Part shown: positions 46,501 through 56,791 of the stretch, piece by piece
Layout of the letters: the number at the start of each line of letters is the position of its first letter
Position numbering within the stretch: position 1 is the first letter of the stretch
Assembly (NCBI GenBank): GCA_038093975.1
Contig: JBBPTG010000064.1
Coordinates: 62,001 to 126,000 of the forward strand
Direction: 5' to 3'
From: Chalciporus piperatus
Lineage: Eukaryota > Basidiomycota > Agaricomycetes > Boletales > Boletaceae
DNA length: 64,000 bases
Notes under the pieces: model-generated
The model's database searches: none
What the model saw: only the letters and a program-made list of their open reading frames with translations
Told to the model about the DNA's origin: nothing
Translations under genes and position numbers: made by a program

Positions 46501-49500
46501 AAGAACTAGGCCCAGAAAGCGAGAGTGACCACGCGCTCTTCCAGTCCGGTCAGTGGCCGCGCCTAACAGCAGACGTCCTTTTCCGTGCCCTCGCGTCCAC
46601 CTCGCAAGTGAAATGCGACGAGGACTGGAAGAAATGCCTCGCCAACCTGGCCCTACTCGCTTTGGAGCTCCAGCGCGCCAGAAGGCTGCTTCGACTCCAC
46701 CTGGAGGACCTCCGGGAGGAGTTCTTCAGGGAGCTTGAAAACAAGGGGTGCGATGGATGGGATGCTGAGCAACATCCGGATTGGTTGCTGATTCAGGTAT
46801 GTATGCCGTATTTCGAATGCGTATACCAGCTGACGTCCGAGTCGATTGTCTGGTACCAGTTGCAGGCAATTTCCTTGTTCGACATATCCAAGTAAAGGTT
46901 GCCGCTCAGATGATATCGCCGCGGTCACGACGGAACACGGCTATGCAGCTCATCATGGGCGAAGGAAAGTCATCCGTGATCATCCCCATTGTTGTTGCTG
47001 CACTTGCGGATGGCGATCAAATGGTTCGTGTCATCGTTCCCAAAGCGCTGACGGCCCAAATGTTCCAACTCCTTGTCAATCGCCTTGGCGGACTCACCGA
47101 TCGGCGGATATACTACTTGCCATTCTCCCGCTCCCTTGAGATCACTCCTCAAGGAGTCGACACTCTCCATCAGCTCATGGAAGAATGCATGCGCACTCGT
47201 GGCATCCTGATCGCCCAACCTGAACATATCTTGTCGCTCAAGTTAGTGACCGTGGAGAAGCAGCTTCCGTCGTCGGCCGACTGCGGTGTCACAGCAAATC
47301 GCCTACTGGTGCTTCAGAAGTGGTTGCATTCTCATGCCCGCGATGTCCTTGACGAGAGCGACGAAATTCTTCATGTCCACTACCAACTTGTGTACACCAT
47401 TGGGCATCAACGACCCGTCGAAGGATTTCCCGAGAGATGGACAACAACTCAACAGGTGCTCAATCTCGTGAAGCAGCATGCGTCTTCCCTCCGAGATCTC
47501 TTCCCACTCAGCGTTGAGTACGAATGTCGGTACTCTGGATCTTTCCCTCACTTCCGTGTCATGAAAAGTGATGCTGGTCAGGAGCTGATATCGCGGGTGG
47601 TGCAAAATGTGATGGCCGGTTTTCTTCCTAACTTTGGCTTCGAACAGTTACCCTCGAGGCTCAAAGATGCGATTACTTGCTTCATCTCCTCCCAAGATGT
47701 ATTGCCGTCAATGACGAAGTTGGTGGAGGCATATGCTCATGGGAGTGCTTTATGGAATGGTCTGCTGCTGCTACGTGGTCTCTTGGCTACTGGCATTCTT
47801 TCCTTCGCATTCATGGAGCGGCGGTGGCGTGTGGACTATGGCCTTGCCCCACATCGCACGATGCTTGCTGTTCCATATCGAGCGAAAGACGTCCCAGCAC
47901 AAAGGGCTGAATTCGGTCATCCGGACGTCGCCATCATCCTCACATGCCTCTCGTACTACTACGGCGGTCTCACCGAGGAGCAGTTGAGGGTTTGCTTTGA
48001 ACATTTGTTCAAACAGGACGACCCGTCATCGGACTACGAGAGCTGGGTTCAAGATTGTTGCCTTGTTCCAGATTTTCTTCAAAGCTTGAGCGGCGTCAAC
48101 GTCAAGTCGTCTGAGCAATGGAACACGCACCTCGTTCCTCTGTTCTCCTGGAATCAGGCGACCATTGACTTTTACCTGTCGAGAGTCGTGTTTCCGAAGG
48201 AAGCCAAGGAATTCCCGTCGAAGCTATCATGCTCAGGTTGGGATCTAGCCGAAAACAAAGATCGTTTGACGACTGGTGAGTGGTTGGCTGTGCTTGTTTA
48301 GTTGGGCCTTTTGATCGAGCGATGCTTTAGGTTTTTCGGGCACCAACGATGGTCGGTATCTGCTACCAATCCCCATCACTCAGGATGATCCAGACCATCA
48401 ACGAGGGACGAATGCGCGGGTGCTCGCCTACCTCTTACAGCCCGAAAACAACTTCTACATGTTAACAACCTACAAGGACGGCGAGCGACGGAGCACGCAT
48501 GAGTTCCTCGATATGGTAGCTTCTCAAGAGCCCGAGATTCGAGTTCTGCTGGATGTTGGTGCCCAGATGCTGGATCTTCGGAACAACGAGCTGGCCGCAG
48601 CATGGCTTGGCAAATGCAGTCAGAATGCTTCTGCTGCTGTTTACTTTAACGAGGATGACGAGCTGGCGGTGCTCACACGAGATGGGAATACGCAGCTCCT
48701 GTTATCGTCACCGTTCGCACAACAGCTGGACCAGTGCATCGTCTATCTCGATGATGCTCACACGCGTGGTACCGACATGAGGCTCCCAAGAGGGTTCCGA
48801 GCGGCAGTCACACTGGGCCCCAAGGTGACGAAGGATCGTTTGGCCCAAGGTATGTCTTTTTTGTATCGATTATTATGCGCGAATATCAATGCTCGTTGCT
48901 CCAGGCTGTATGCGGATGCGGAAGCTCGGTCACGGTCATTCTGTCATGTTTTTCGCGCCTCTTGAAGTCGACCAGAGCATCCGCGCCGTGGCTGAAAAAA
49001 GGGAGGAGGGCATCATCAACGCCACAGATATCTTACACTGGACGATACGCGAAACCTGCAAGGATATACAACACCGCGCAGCTCATTGGGCCCAACAAGG
49101 GATAGACCATACATCCCGATATAGCATTTGGTCTCGTTTCTGCAGGAGCAAGATTAGTACTGCGGAACAGTTATCGGATGAATGGGTCCAACCGGAAGCG
49201 AAATCCCTAGTGTCTCTCTATTCCCCAAACCACCCTTCGAATCCCTCCGCTCTCAAAGTGCCAGAGATACTTGAACGTTGCAAAAGCCTCGGGGTTCGAT
49301 CGATTCGTGACGTCAGCATAGATGAGGAACAGGAAAGAGAGATTATTCATGAGGTTGAACGGGAGATACAAGTGGAGCCTCCCCCGAAGGCACCACCTGC
49401 GAAGCATTCACTTCATCAGGATGTCGTTTCATTCGTGAAGACAGGCGTCGTTCCCAAAAAAACCAAGGTCTTTTTCCCGATCTTTGGCACGCTCAAGAAG

Positions 49501-50193
49501 AGTGCTGCAGCGACCTATGAAGCCCACATTTGGAGTCCCTTTGTGTTGGCGACGAAGGACTTCTGCACGACGGTCACTTCGACGACTGGGATGATGGATG
49601 AGTATCTGCGTCCTGTTCAGTGGATCGTTTCAGGGAAAAAGGCTCACAAGGACGTGCTCGTTCTTCTCAGCCCATATGAAGTCGAGTGCTTGATGCCAGA
49701 CATTAGGCTGAGCAAGAAAGTTCACCTTCACCTATACACCCCCCGGACCGCCAAGTCGATGAAACCCTGTGATGATCTCAAACTATACAGCATTCCCAGT
49801 GTCCCCATTGACTGGACGCCTCCTTGGGCACTGGTCGATCAACTCAACGCCTTCGCTGGCCAATTATACTTCAGCAACTACGCCGCTTATATTCGATTGT
49901 GTCGTTTCCTGTGGGTGTACGCAAGAGACCTGCAGGAGGAGGAAGGCATCGATGTACAGAGCGATGGATTCATCGCACCGGAGAACCGACCACATTGCCT
50001 GCAAAGCATTGGCCAGCCTTTCACGAGTTCGCCACTGCCTTTTCTCAGGGTGTTGATTGGCCTTCGAAGAAAAGCCATGGGTTTCGCTCCGACGCATATT
50101 GGAAAACTCCTCGATGGACGGTTGCTGAGTGAAAGAGACTTTGAAGCTACTAGCGTCAGTGTGCGTTTCACTTACCTTTTGCCTCGCGATTGA
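40571..50193 (+). CDS. Giant DUF6606/DUF3638/DUF3645 protein with helicase-like ATPase motifs
   Basis: Seven exons (40571-40856, 40904-43953, 44005-44059, 44113-46800, 46866-48275, 48331-48849, 48905-50193) sum to 9,297 bases, an exact multiple of three, giving about 3,098 residues. The N-terminus (LEYIVTHVFCPPRLPDGNDH) matches the DUF6606 start. The DUF3638 core begins near QMISPRSRRNTAMQLIMGEG. A Walker-A-like GEGKSS (about residue 2058), a Walker-B-like LDESDEI (about 2188), RGTDMRLP (about 2642) and QGCMRMRKLG (about 2668) look like motifs I, II, V and VI of SF2/SecA-type motors. DUF3645 lies between. Fungal homologues are often labelled ubiquitinyl hydrolase, which I do not see support for here. 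Cellular role unknown; probably a large cytosolic or nuclear ATPase. No stop was found in any exon. Confidence 0.88.
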
Positions 50194-50722
50194 CCAAGTG
50201 ATTGACCACCTTATCGTTCAGAACGATGACATGGAGCGGGACGAGATGGACTGAAACTTGCGAGCTGGAACATGGAAGTTCTGTAAAGTATGGGTATCCG
50301 ACGAATCGTTGTATGAATGTATGATTTTTCTTTGACAAACCGACTTCTTCGCTCATGGGGTCAAGATGGGGCGCACTTTTCCTTGACTTTTCCTGGCAAG
50401 ATACGCGCCCCGTCATGTCTGCACCATTTTGTACTAGAACTCATGAGGTAGACGAAGATGTCAGTGTATATTCTATGAGGGTGACAGCGTACATTCTTGT
50501 TGCGACGATACTTGCTTTGGGCGATTTCGCGACTGCAAGTAGTCTCCCCTAGACAAACCAAAGAGTCGGGATGAAGACAGTCGTTGACCCTCTAGACTGC
50601 AAGTGCATATTGTGGCCACGGACCGCTCGGACCGCTCAGGGGGTGTACCAAATATAGACATGGGTGAAGAGGTGCCGATGTTCCCAGTTGGTTGTTGAGT
50701 TACCACCACGCAGACGACGAAG
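50194..50722. other. Intergenic, no gene seen
   Basis: 3' flank of the giant gene and promoter of the carboxypeptidase. Nothing coding recognised. Confidence 0.45.
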
Positions 50723-52733
50723 ATGAAGTTGAACAATCTACTCCCTCTCGTCTTCCTCTCCACCGTTCTCGCCTCTTTCATTCCAGACACCCAGGTCGTC
50801 CTCGGCGATGTTGCTGACACCCTCCGTGACACCGCAAACGGGCTGCCCGACACAGTAAAGTCTGGACTGAACAAGGTCGGTGAGGAGATCCTCCACAAAT
50901 GGAAAGAGGGAAAGAAAGTAGTACAGCAGGATGGCCTGTTCTGTGAGTCGCTATTCGATTGTGGGCCAAGCATGTCGGACGGGCTGACACGCCACGCTTG
51001 ACCCATCCAGATGAGCTCGTTCAACACCCGCGCTTTTCCGACTACCAGCTGCGGGTCACCGAGCCTACGCTCTGCGACCCATCCGTCAAGCAGTATTCTG
51101 GATACCTCGATATCACTGATGACAAACACCTGTTCTTCTGGTTCGTCACCTCGTGACACGCTCCGCAGTTCGTCGACTGATGCGGTTGCGATCTAATTTC
51201 CCAGGTTCTTCGAGGCCCGTAACTCCCCAGAGGATGCTCCCCTTGTTATGTGGCTCAACGGGGGCCCCGGCTGCAGCTCGTCCACCGGTCTTCTCTTCGA
51301 GCTTGGTCCTTGCCGCATCTCCGACAACGGTTCCAACACGACTTTAAACCCATACAGCTGGAATGAATACGCCAACATCATCTTCCTCGACCAGCCCGTC
51401 AACGTCGGGTTCTCTTATGCAGAGGACGGTAGCACTGTCGACACGAGCCCAGTCGCAGGCAAGGACGTGTACGCGTTCATGGAGCTCTTCCTTGCCCGTT
51501 TCCCGCAGTACGCGAAATTGCCATTCCATCTCGCAGCTGAGAGTTATGGTGGCACCTACGCACCCAACATCGCCAGCGTAATTTACAACGAGAACAAGAA
51601 GGTCCCCGTAAACTCTGCGTCGTCTACCAACGCGAACGAGCTCATCAGAATCAACCTCGCGTCTGTCATGATTGGCAACGGGATGACGGACAACTATGTC
51701 CAGATGGGGTCGATACCAGATTACCTCTGTGACGGTCCATACCCTATTTTTGACGACCCCGAGGGAGCCCAATGTCAGGCACTCAGGTCGAAGGTACCAA
51801 CCTGCCAGAGACTCATCAAAGCTTGCTATGACTACAACTCTCGGTTCACTTGTGTTCCTGCGGCTCTGTACTGCAACAGCCAGCTCTATGCTCCCATCCA
51901 ACGTGGGTCCAATTTGAACATTCTTGTCTGTGATGCTGATCTTTATCTATTGTTCATTTTGATTAGAATCTGGATTGAACCCCTACGACGCGCGCCGTCC
52001 TTGCGACCGTGAAAAAGACGGTCCTCTCTGTTACCAAGAAATGGGTTGGATTGAGACGTACATGAACAATCCCGAGGTTAAAGCTGCGCTCGGCGTGAAC
52101 CCCCAGCGCAACTTTGAGTCGTGTAACATGGCCATCAACCAGGCGTTCATGCTCAAGGGTGATTCGATGCACAACACCCCCGCGTTGCTGCCTGAAATGA
52201 TCGACGACGGAGTCAGATTGTTGATCTATGCCGGCAATGCCGGTGAGTGCTCGTTCCTGACTCGTATGTCTAGACGGTGGCTTAACTTTTGGTAGACATG
52301 ATGTGCAACTACATCGTAAGTCGTTTGCGACGTGAACTCACTGTAACCGCTGAGTCTGGTGCAGGGAAACGAACGCTGGCTCGAAATCCTCGATACCAAA
52401 TTCCTCCCCGAATTCAGCAACGCACTCGCCGATGACTGGGCAACGCTGGGATCCGGTAAGGTCGTGGGCTCCGTGCGTAGTGCCAAAGGCGGTAGCACTG
52501 GCGCGGGCAACGTCACCTTTGTCACCATCTACGAAGCTGGGTCAGTCTTGTCCCCCCGAGTGCGGAATGAAACACGTGCTGATCATGGCTTGCAGGCACA
52601 TGGTACCATTCGATCAACCCGAAGCTGCTTTGGTAAGTTCCTGCCTTCAATGTGTATCGGAGCTTTTGACCGATCGTGGGCTCTTTTTCAGGACATGTTT
52701 ATGAGATGGATCATGGATATCCCTCTCGCATGA
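50723..52733 (+). CDS. Serine carboxypeptidase (S10 family, carboxypeptidase Y-like)
   Basis: ATG at 50723 with a hydrophobic signal peptide ([19 protein letters not shown]) and a pro-region. The mature part starts near [20 protein letters not shown]10 landmarks are [20 protein letters not shown] (oxyanion/substrate carboxylate site), [11 protein letters not shown] with the catalytic Ser, IYAGNADMMCNYIGNERW with the catalytic Asp, and [14 protein letters not shown] with the catalytic His. Cysteines for the family disulfides are present. It removes C-terminal residues in the vacuole or outside the cell. Several short introns; the first has its donor at about 50942 and acceptor at 51010. Stop at 52731-52733. 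Full length for the family. Confidence 0.93.
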
Positions 52734-53147
52734 TGTCACTCCGAGGCTTTGTTGTTCGGTTCCGTTCGGTAGGATCTTCTATGCCACTGTGGCTTCTAGA
52801 AGAGATGTCGTGTGTTCTATTTATCGGTGCTGATCTATATATCTGTAACAAACGTCGCACCTGTCTTAGTAGCAGAAGGACACAGGTAACTCATGATTGA
52901 AGGTCGGGCAATGAACGTGTCCGTGTGTGAGGGGTGCAGCTTGCAGTCAACGTACATGATTACATTCTTCGACACGCAATACAAACAAGAGACGAGAACT
53001 ATAAACTTGAAAGGGCATAGGTCTTTCCAACAAGAAAAATCTACACTCCGCGACACCAAAATCTGTGAAAATTCCCTCGAATTCGACTCACAGTTCAGGA
53101 CACTTGACAAGTGAGGAAAGGGGGAAATGGGAAGCGGATGCGGCACC
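52734..53147. other. Convergent intergenic region, no gene seen
   Basis: About 410 bp between the stops of the carboxypeptidase (+) and the thaumatin-like gene (-). AT-rich, no coding signal accepted. Confidence 0.45.
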
Positions 53148-54143
53148 TCAGCCGATGTGCGAGGTTGTCCCAGGGCAGAGAGTGAGCGTGATGTCGGCGT
53201 TGGAACAGGTGTAGTCGACGACGTCCGCGGGCTTGTATCCGTCTAAGGGAGAATTTCATCAGCATCGCGTATCGAAATGGATGGATTACGAGTTTGACTC
53301 ACTAGCACCGTCGTTGTCCGGGAAAGCGTACGCGTTGGGGCAAGTGGTGTAGTAGAAGGGACTGTTAGGACCAGGACCAGCGTTGTTCACGCAGCCACCG
53401 CCACTAGCGGGGAGTGCGCCTCCGCTGCATGCGGACGCGGAGGAACAGCAGGGAGAGAAGCATGAGCCATCGGGACCGGACACGGGCTGTTGTTCCCCGA
53501 GAGCAGGAGCAGGTATCATTGAATTAAAGAAAAAATCAGTAAATGGGCAAGAAAGCTCAGGGGAAAAGAAGATATACTGACGCATCCAGAAGAAATGGTG
53601 CACGCGAACTGGTCGCAGCTCGCGTCTGCAGAGGAAATCTTCATTCCGACGTTGTAGCCGTAGATCAAGGAGATATCGTAGGTAACCGAGCCAGGAATAG
53701 CGTTCTAAAGAACAGGGGAGTGGTCAAAAATCAGTTGCTGCCAAGATTTTCAACGTTCACGGAGGGCTCACGAAGTTGAACTCAGCCCTGCTGAAGGGCG
53801 TAACGCCATTCCAGGTGGGACCACCTGTGGCGCACGACGAGCCGCCGTTGCATCCGGTACCTTGAAGTCGAAAGAAATGGAAAATAGTATGTGAGTAACG
53901 CTCTCAGACGCGACGAAATAGGGGAAGCAGAAACTCACCGACGTTGATGGCACCGTCCCAATTGTTGCTGATGTCCATGTTTGCGCTGGCACCAGCACCA
54001 ACGTTCACGTTGTTCGCAATGGTACCGAAGCTCGACTGGGTGTACAAGAACACGGACTCGGTGCACTTGTTGACAACCGTCAGGGACTGAGCCTGGGCGA
54101 CAATCGCAAGAGCAGCGAGAGCGAGAACAGAGCGGATGGACAT
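53148..54143 (-). CDS. Thaumatin-like protein (secreted)
   Basis: ATG at 54143 with a clear signal peptide (MSIRSVLALAALAIVAQA). The spliced mature protein reads SLTVVNKCTESVFLYTQSSF, NWDGAINVGTGCNGGSSCAT, GPTWNGVTPFSRAEFNF, ISLIYGYNVGMKISSADASC, CFSPCCSSASACSGGALPAS and FYYTTCPNAYAFPDNDGA, ending DITLTLCPGTTSHIG. The SPFYYTTCPNAYA(Y/F)P motif is the thaumatin family C-terminal signature, and many Cys for disulfides are kept. Fungal thaumatin-like proteins are secreted and often act on cell-wall beta-glucan during fruiting or defence; activity here is inferred. Four or five introns of usual size. Confidence 0.92.
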
Positions 54144-55205
54144 TGTAGAGCTTAGCTGGTAGGCTTATGAGATGAGATAGGTGTTCGTGTCGAACTGAGG
54201 AGAAAGGGAGTTGCAACACCTGCCTTTATACCCTTCGACGTACTTTCTGAACGCTCGCCGGGGACTTAACACCAACTCCGGGGGTGCTGAGGAGGTAAAC
54301 TCGAACAGGATGAGGCAGTTCGAGGTGGAGCGACTCATTGATGGTGAAACGCAACCCCGAGTGGTCCGAGAGGGAAGTCACCCCAGTTTCTATTCATATG
54401 CCCTCCAAAGAGCTTTTGGAGTCGAGAAATCAGGACGGACCGCCACGGAACCTACCAGCGATGCCGAACTAGTCCTTGTGTAGTCATGCGCGCCGTCTCA
54501 GGTGACTCCACAAGGTCTTTGGGTGCGGCGTATCGGGAATCATTATCCACCGTCCAGTGCTGTGGCTTCCCAGCAAGGTCCTCTAGCGCCCCATGTCGTG
54601 ACCGGCAGCGCAAACCGCAGCGATAATCATACTTGTAGCCGCTGATCGCAGCACATGCTTAAAAATGGTGACTCTTTTTCCTGTCCATGGATAGAATGGA
54701 CGTCGCAGGTTGCAGCCGATATCCCTTTGTAGAAACCATGTCCGTGTCCCTAGTTATGAAGACCGGAGTGACGTTATAAGACTCCACTGTAGTAATTATA
54801 AATACAGCTGCGTTGAACTTACATTTGTTCGTAGCTTCGACGATGCCCTTCTGGTAGCGAGAATGTCAACTTTCTATACTTAGGGATATTCGGTGTGACG
54901 AAGTAGACTATACAATGTTTCCATCAGGCTCAGCGACGCCGTGCGCTTCTTAATGTAGCATAAAGATATTGGTATGGCCATTAACCGCAAGAGCAGTTCA
55001 GATTCCTAGACAAGGCAGTTCAGGTCAGCAGACAGTAACCTACTACTACTAGCCAGCTTTGGAGCCAAATACATGGAGAGCACACCGAACGATCATTGTG
55101 ATCCTTGTAGTTGGAAAAACCTGCTTTCCTGCCCGCCAACGTACCTTCTGTGGATCCGATAGGACTTGGTTGTCCGCAAGATGTCGTGTTCGAAAGACTT
55201 ACCCT
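54144..55205. other. Intergenic, no gene seen
   Basis: About 1.06 kb. The part at about 55072-55205 belongs to the duplicated block shared with 33.5-33.85 kb. A plus-strand open frame at 54211-54483 has no family match and overlaps the thaumatin promoter; not accepted as a gene. Confidence 0.4.
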
Positions 55206-55496
55206 CTATGATAGTCCTCTGCTTAGCTGGTCCAGCTCTCCCTGCACCCTTTGTATCGCTGTGTGTTTCCTCTGCAACTCCCCACTGTTGTAAACCCTGA
55301 GTGCTCCACGGGTCTCGTTGACAAACTCGCGCGATCTCTCCGTTGCCTGGGTCAGCTCGGGTGACTCAGTGGTGGGACTGCCAGTGGTTGATGTTTCCGG
55401 TGGGAGCACAGTGGAGAGGTCCACGCCGGATGCACGCAAGAGAGCAAGGTCGCGGAGAGTATCACTGAGGGGAAGTGGCTTTGACTTGGAAGTCAT
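55206..55496 (-). CDS. 96-residue hypothetical protein, parent copy
   Basis: Intact single-exon frame from the ATG at 55496, differing from the copy at 33241-33531 by three residues (for example TTESPEL against TTASPEL). Short DTLRDLALLRASGVDLS helix, Ser/Thr/Pro linker, then a predicted coiled coil with a LQRKHTAIQRVQGELDQLS stretch. Divergent from the BTB gene with 207 bp between start codons, a plausible shared promoter with a long T tract at about 55653. No named family recognised. Confidence 0.75.
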   Translation of the reverse strand: MTSKSKPLPLSDTLRDLALLRASGVDLSTVLPPETSTTGSPTTESPELTQATERSREFVNETRGALRVYNSGELQRKHTAIQRVQGELDQLSRGLS

Positions 55497-55703
55497 CGTG
55501 TCTTTCCAACCTGCATTTGCTTCCGCGACGTGGGCTTTCCCAGAATGATTAGGACGTCAACCGACAACTTAAGTATTTAGCGCTAGCTTCAACCATAACT
55601 CTCATCTACACATTTGACGTCCTGGGTCATCTAACACAGTTATCTCGCTGATTTTTTTTTTTGTTCCGATCGATTTAGGAGGTCATATCGTCCCCCACGA
55701 GTG

Positions 55704-56678
55704 ATGGAATCGTCTTCAGAGGAACGTTCACAGATGGACATCGGAAATATCACCACTGCTCCACCTCCCAGAACGGAACCTACAACACACCCCGCATTCG
55801 ATTCTCCAGACGCAGACGTCGTCCTCGTCTCTCGTGACCTCGTTCGCTTCCGCATGCACTCCTTCACGCTGAAAACAACCTCGGGTTGGTTCCGTTCCCT
55901 TTTCTCCCTCCCCAAACCTCCTCCGTCGACCACAACCATCCACGGTGCTGCCGCAGACGAGAGCAGCCATCGTCGAGCCGTGCTCGTACCGTCGATCGCG
56001 AGTCCAGAGACGATCCACCTCGACGAAGACTCGGTCACCCTCGAGCTTCTGTTTCGCATGATCAGTGGTTTTCCTCTACAACCCCTGACGTCTTTCGACG
56101 CCGTCGACACACTCTTGTTCGCCGCGGAGAAATATGACATGCCTGGACCCATGTCACTCGTACGCATCGCAGTGCTCACGCCACCGCTAGCAGAGCAGCC
56201 CCTACGGTTGTACGCGGCCGCATCGAGGTGCGGATGGGAGGAGGAGGGAAAAGTTGCTTCGGAGCGGACTCTCGGACTCAATTTGTGGCAGGACGAGAAT
56301 TGGCAGATGTTAGCCAAGGTGGACGTTCGGTCTGCGCTCGCGCTATTGATGCTACATAGGACGAGGAGAGATGGTCTACGGAAGAAACTGGACGAGCATC
56401 CGTTCGTGAATTCGAGTCCGACGACTTATTGCTCAAGGTGCAGAAGACCAACGGATCATCATGCCTGGCGGGAGCTCAAGCACAGGATCACGATGGAGAT
56501 GGATATTAGACCGCTGGGGGACACAATTTTGGGTTACGGACTGACGGAGTGGCCAGAGGCAAAGACGTGCTGGGAAGCCAAGTGCCCGCATTCAGATTGT
56601 GTGGTAGTGCAGTACGACAAGACGGAGACAGTGCGATTGATAAGGGAATGTATAGACGGCCTTCCAAAGATGACATAG
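55704..56678 (+). CDS. BTB/POZ-domain protein
   Basis: Single exon of 324 codons from the ATG at 55704. The region AFDSPDADVVLVSRDLVRFR and MHSFTLKTTSGWFRSLFSLP followed by SVTLELLFRMISGFPLQPL and DAVDTLLFAAEKYDMPGPMS is the usual BTB arrangement of basidiomycete proteins (D-V-x-L-x-S-x-D-x-x-F/R...H, then the LL...Y....P step and KYxMP). The C-terminal half is helical with a Cys/His cluster (YCSRCRRPTDHHAW, CWEAKCPHSDC) that may bind zinc. Such proteins may be cullin-3 adaptors or oligomerisation factors; specific role unknown. Its first codons are duplicated at 33005-33064. Confidence 0.82.
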   Translation: MESSSEERSQMDIGNITTAPPPRTEPTTHPAFDSPDADVVLVSRDLVRFRMHSFTLKTTSGWFRSLFSLPKPPPSTTTIHGAAADESSHRRAVLVPSIASPETIHLDEDSVTLELLFRMISGFPLQPLTSFDAVDTLLFAAEKYDMPGPMSLVRIAVLTPPLAEQPLRLYAAASRCGWEEEGKVASERTLGLNLWQDENWQMLAKVDVRSALALLMLHRTRRDGLRKKLDEHPFVNSSPTTYCSRCRRPTDHHAWRELKHRITMEMDIRPLGDTILGYGLTEWPEAKTCWEAKCPHSDCVVVQYDKTETVRLIRECIDGLPKMT

Positions 56679-56791
56679 GACGTTGTAGTGAAGTAACCTC
56701 GTCTAGCGCACCGAGGGGCTGTATATTACGTCAGCAAAAGCTGTATGTTATTTTAGCACATTTCAGCTGCTTTAGCTTGAAGACGTCGCCG

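Noticed and set aside
40571..50193. Deubiquitinase by automatic naming of homologues
   Set aside because: No Cys/His box or other protease signature was found by eye; ATPase-like motifs are visible instead.
53286..53603. Minus-strand gene independent of the thaumatin-like gene
   Set aside because: The Cys-rich frame is exon sequence of the thaumatin-like gene itself.
54211..54483. Plus-strand 90-codon gene
   Set aside because: Overlaps the promoter of the thaumatin-like gene, with no homology or splice evidence.
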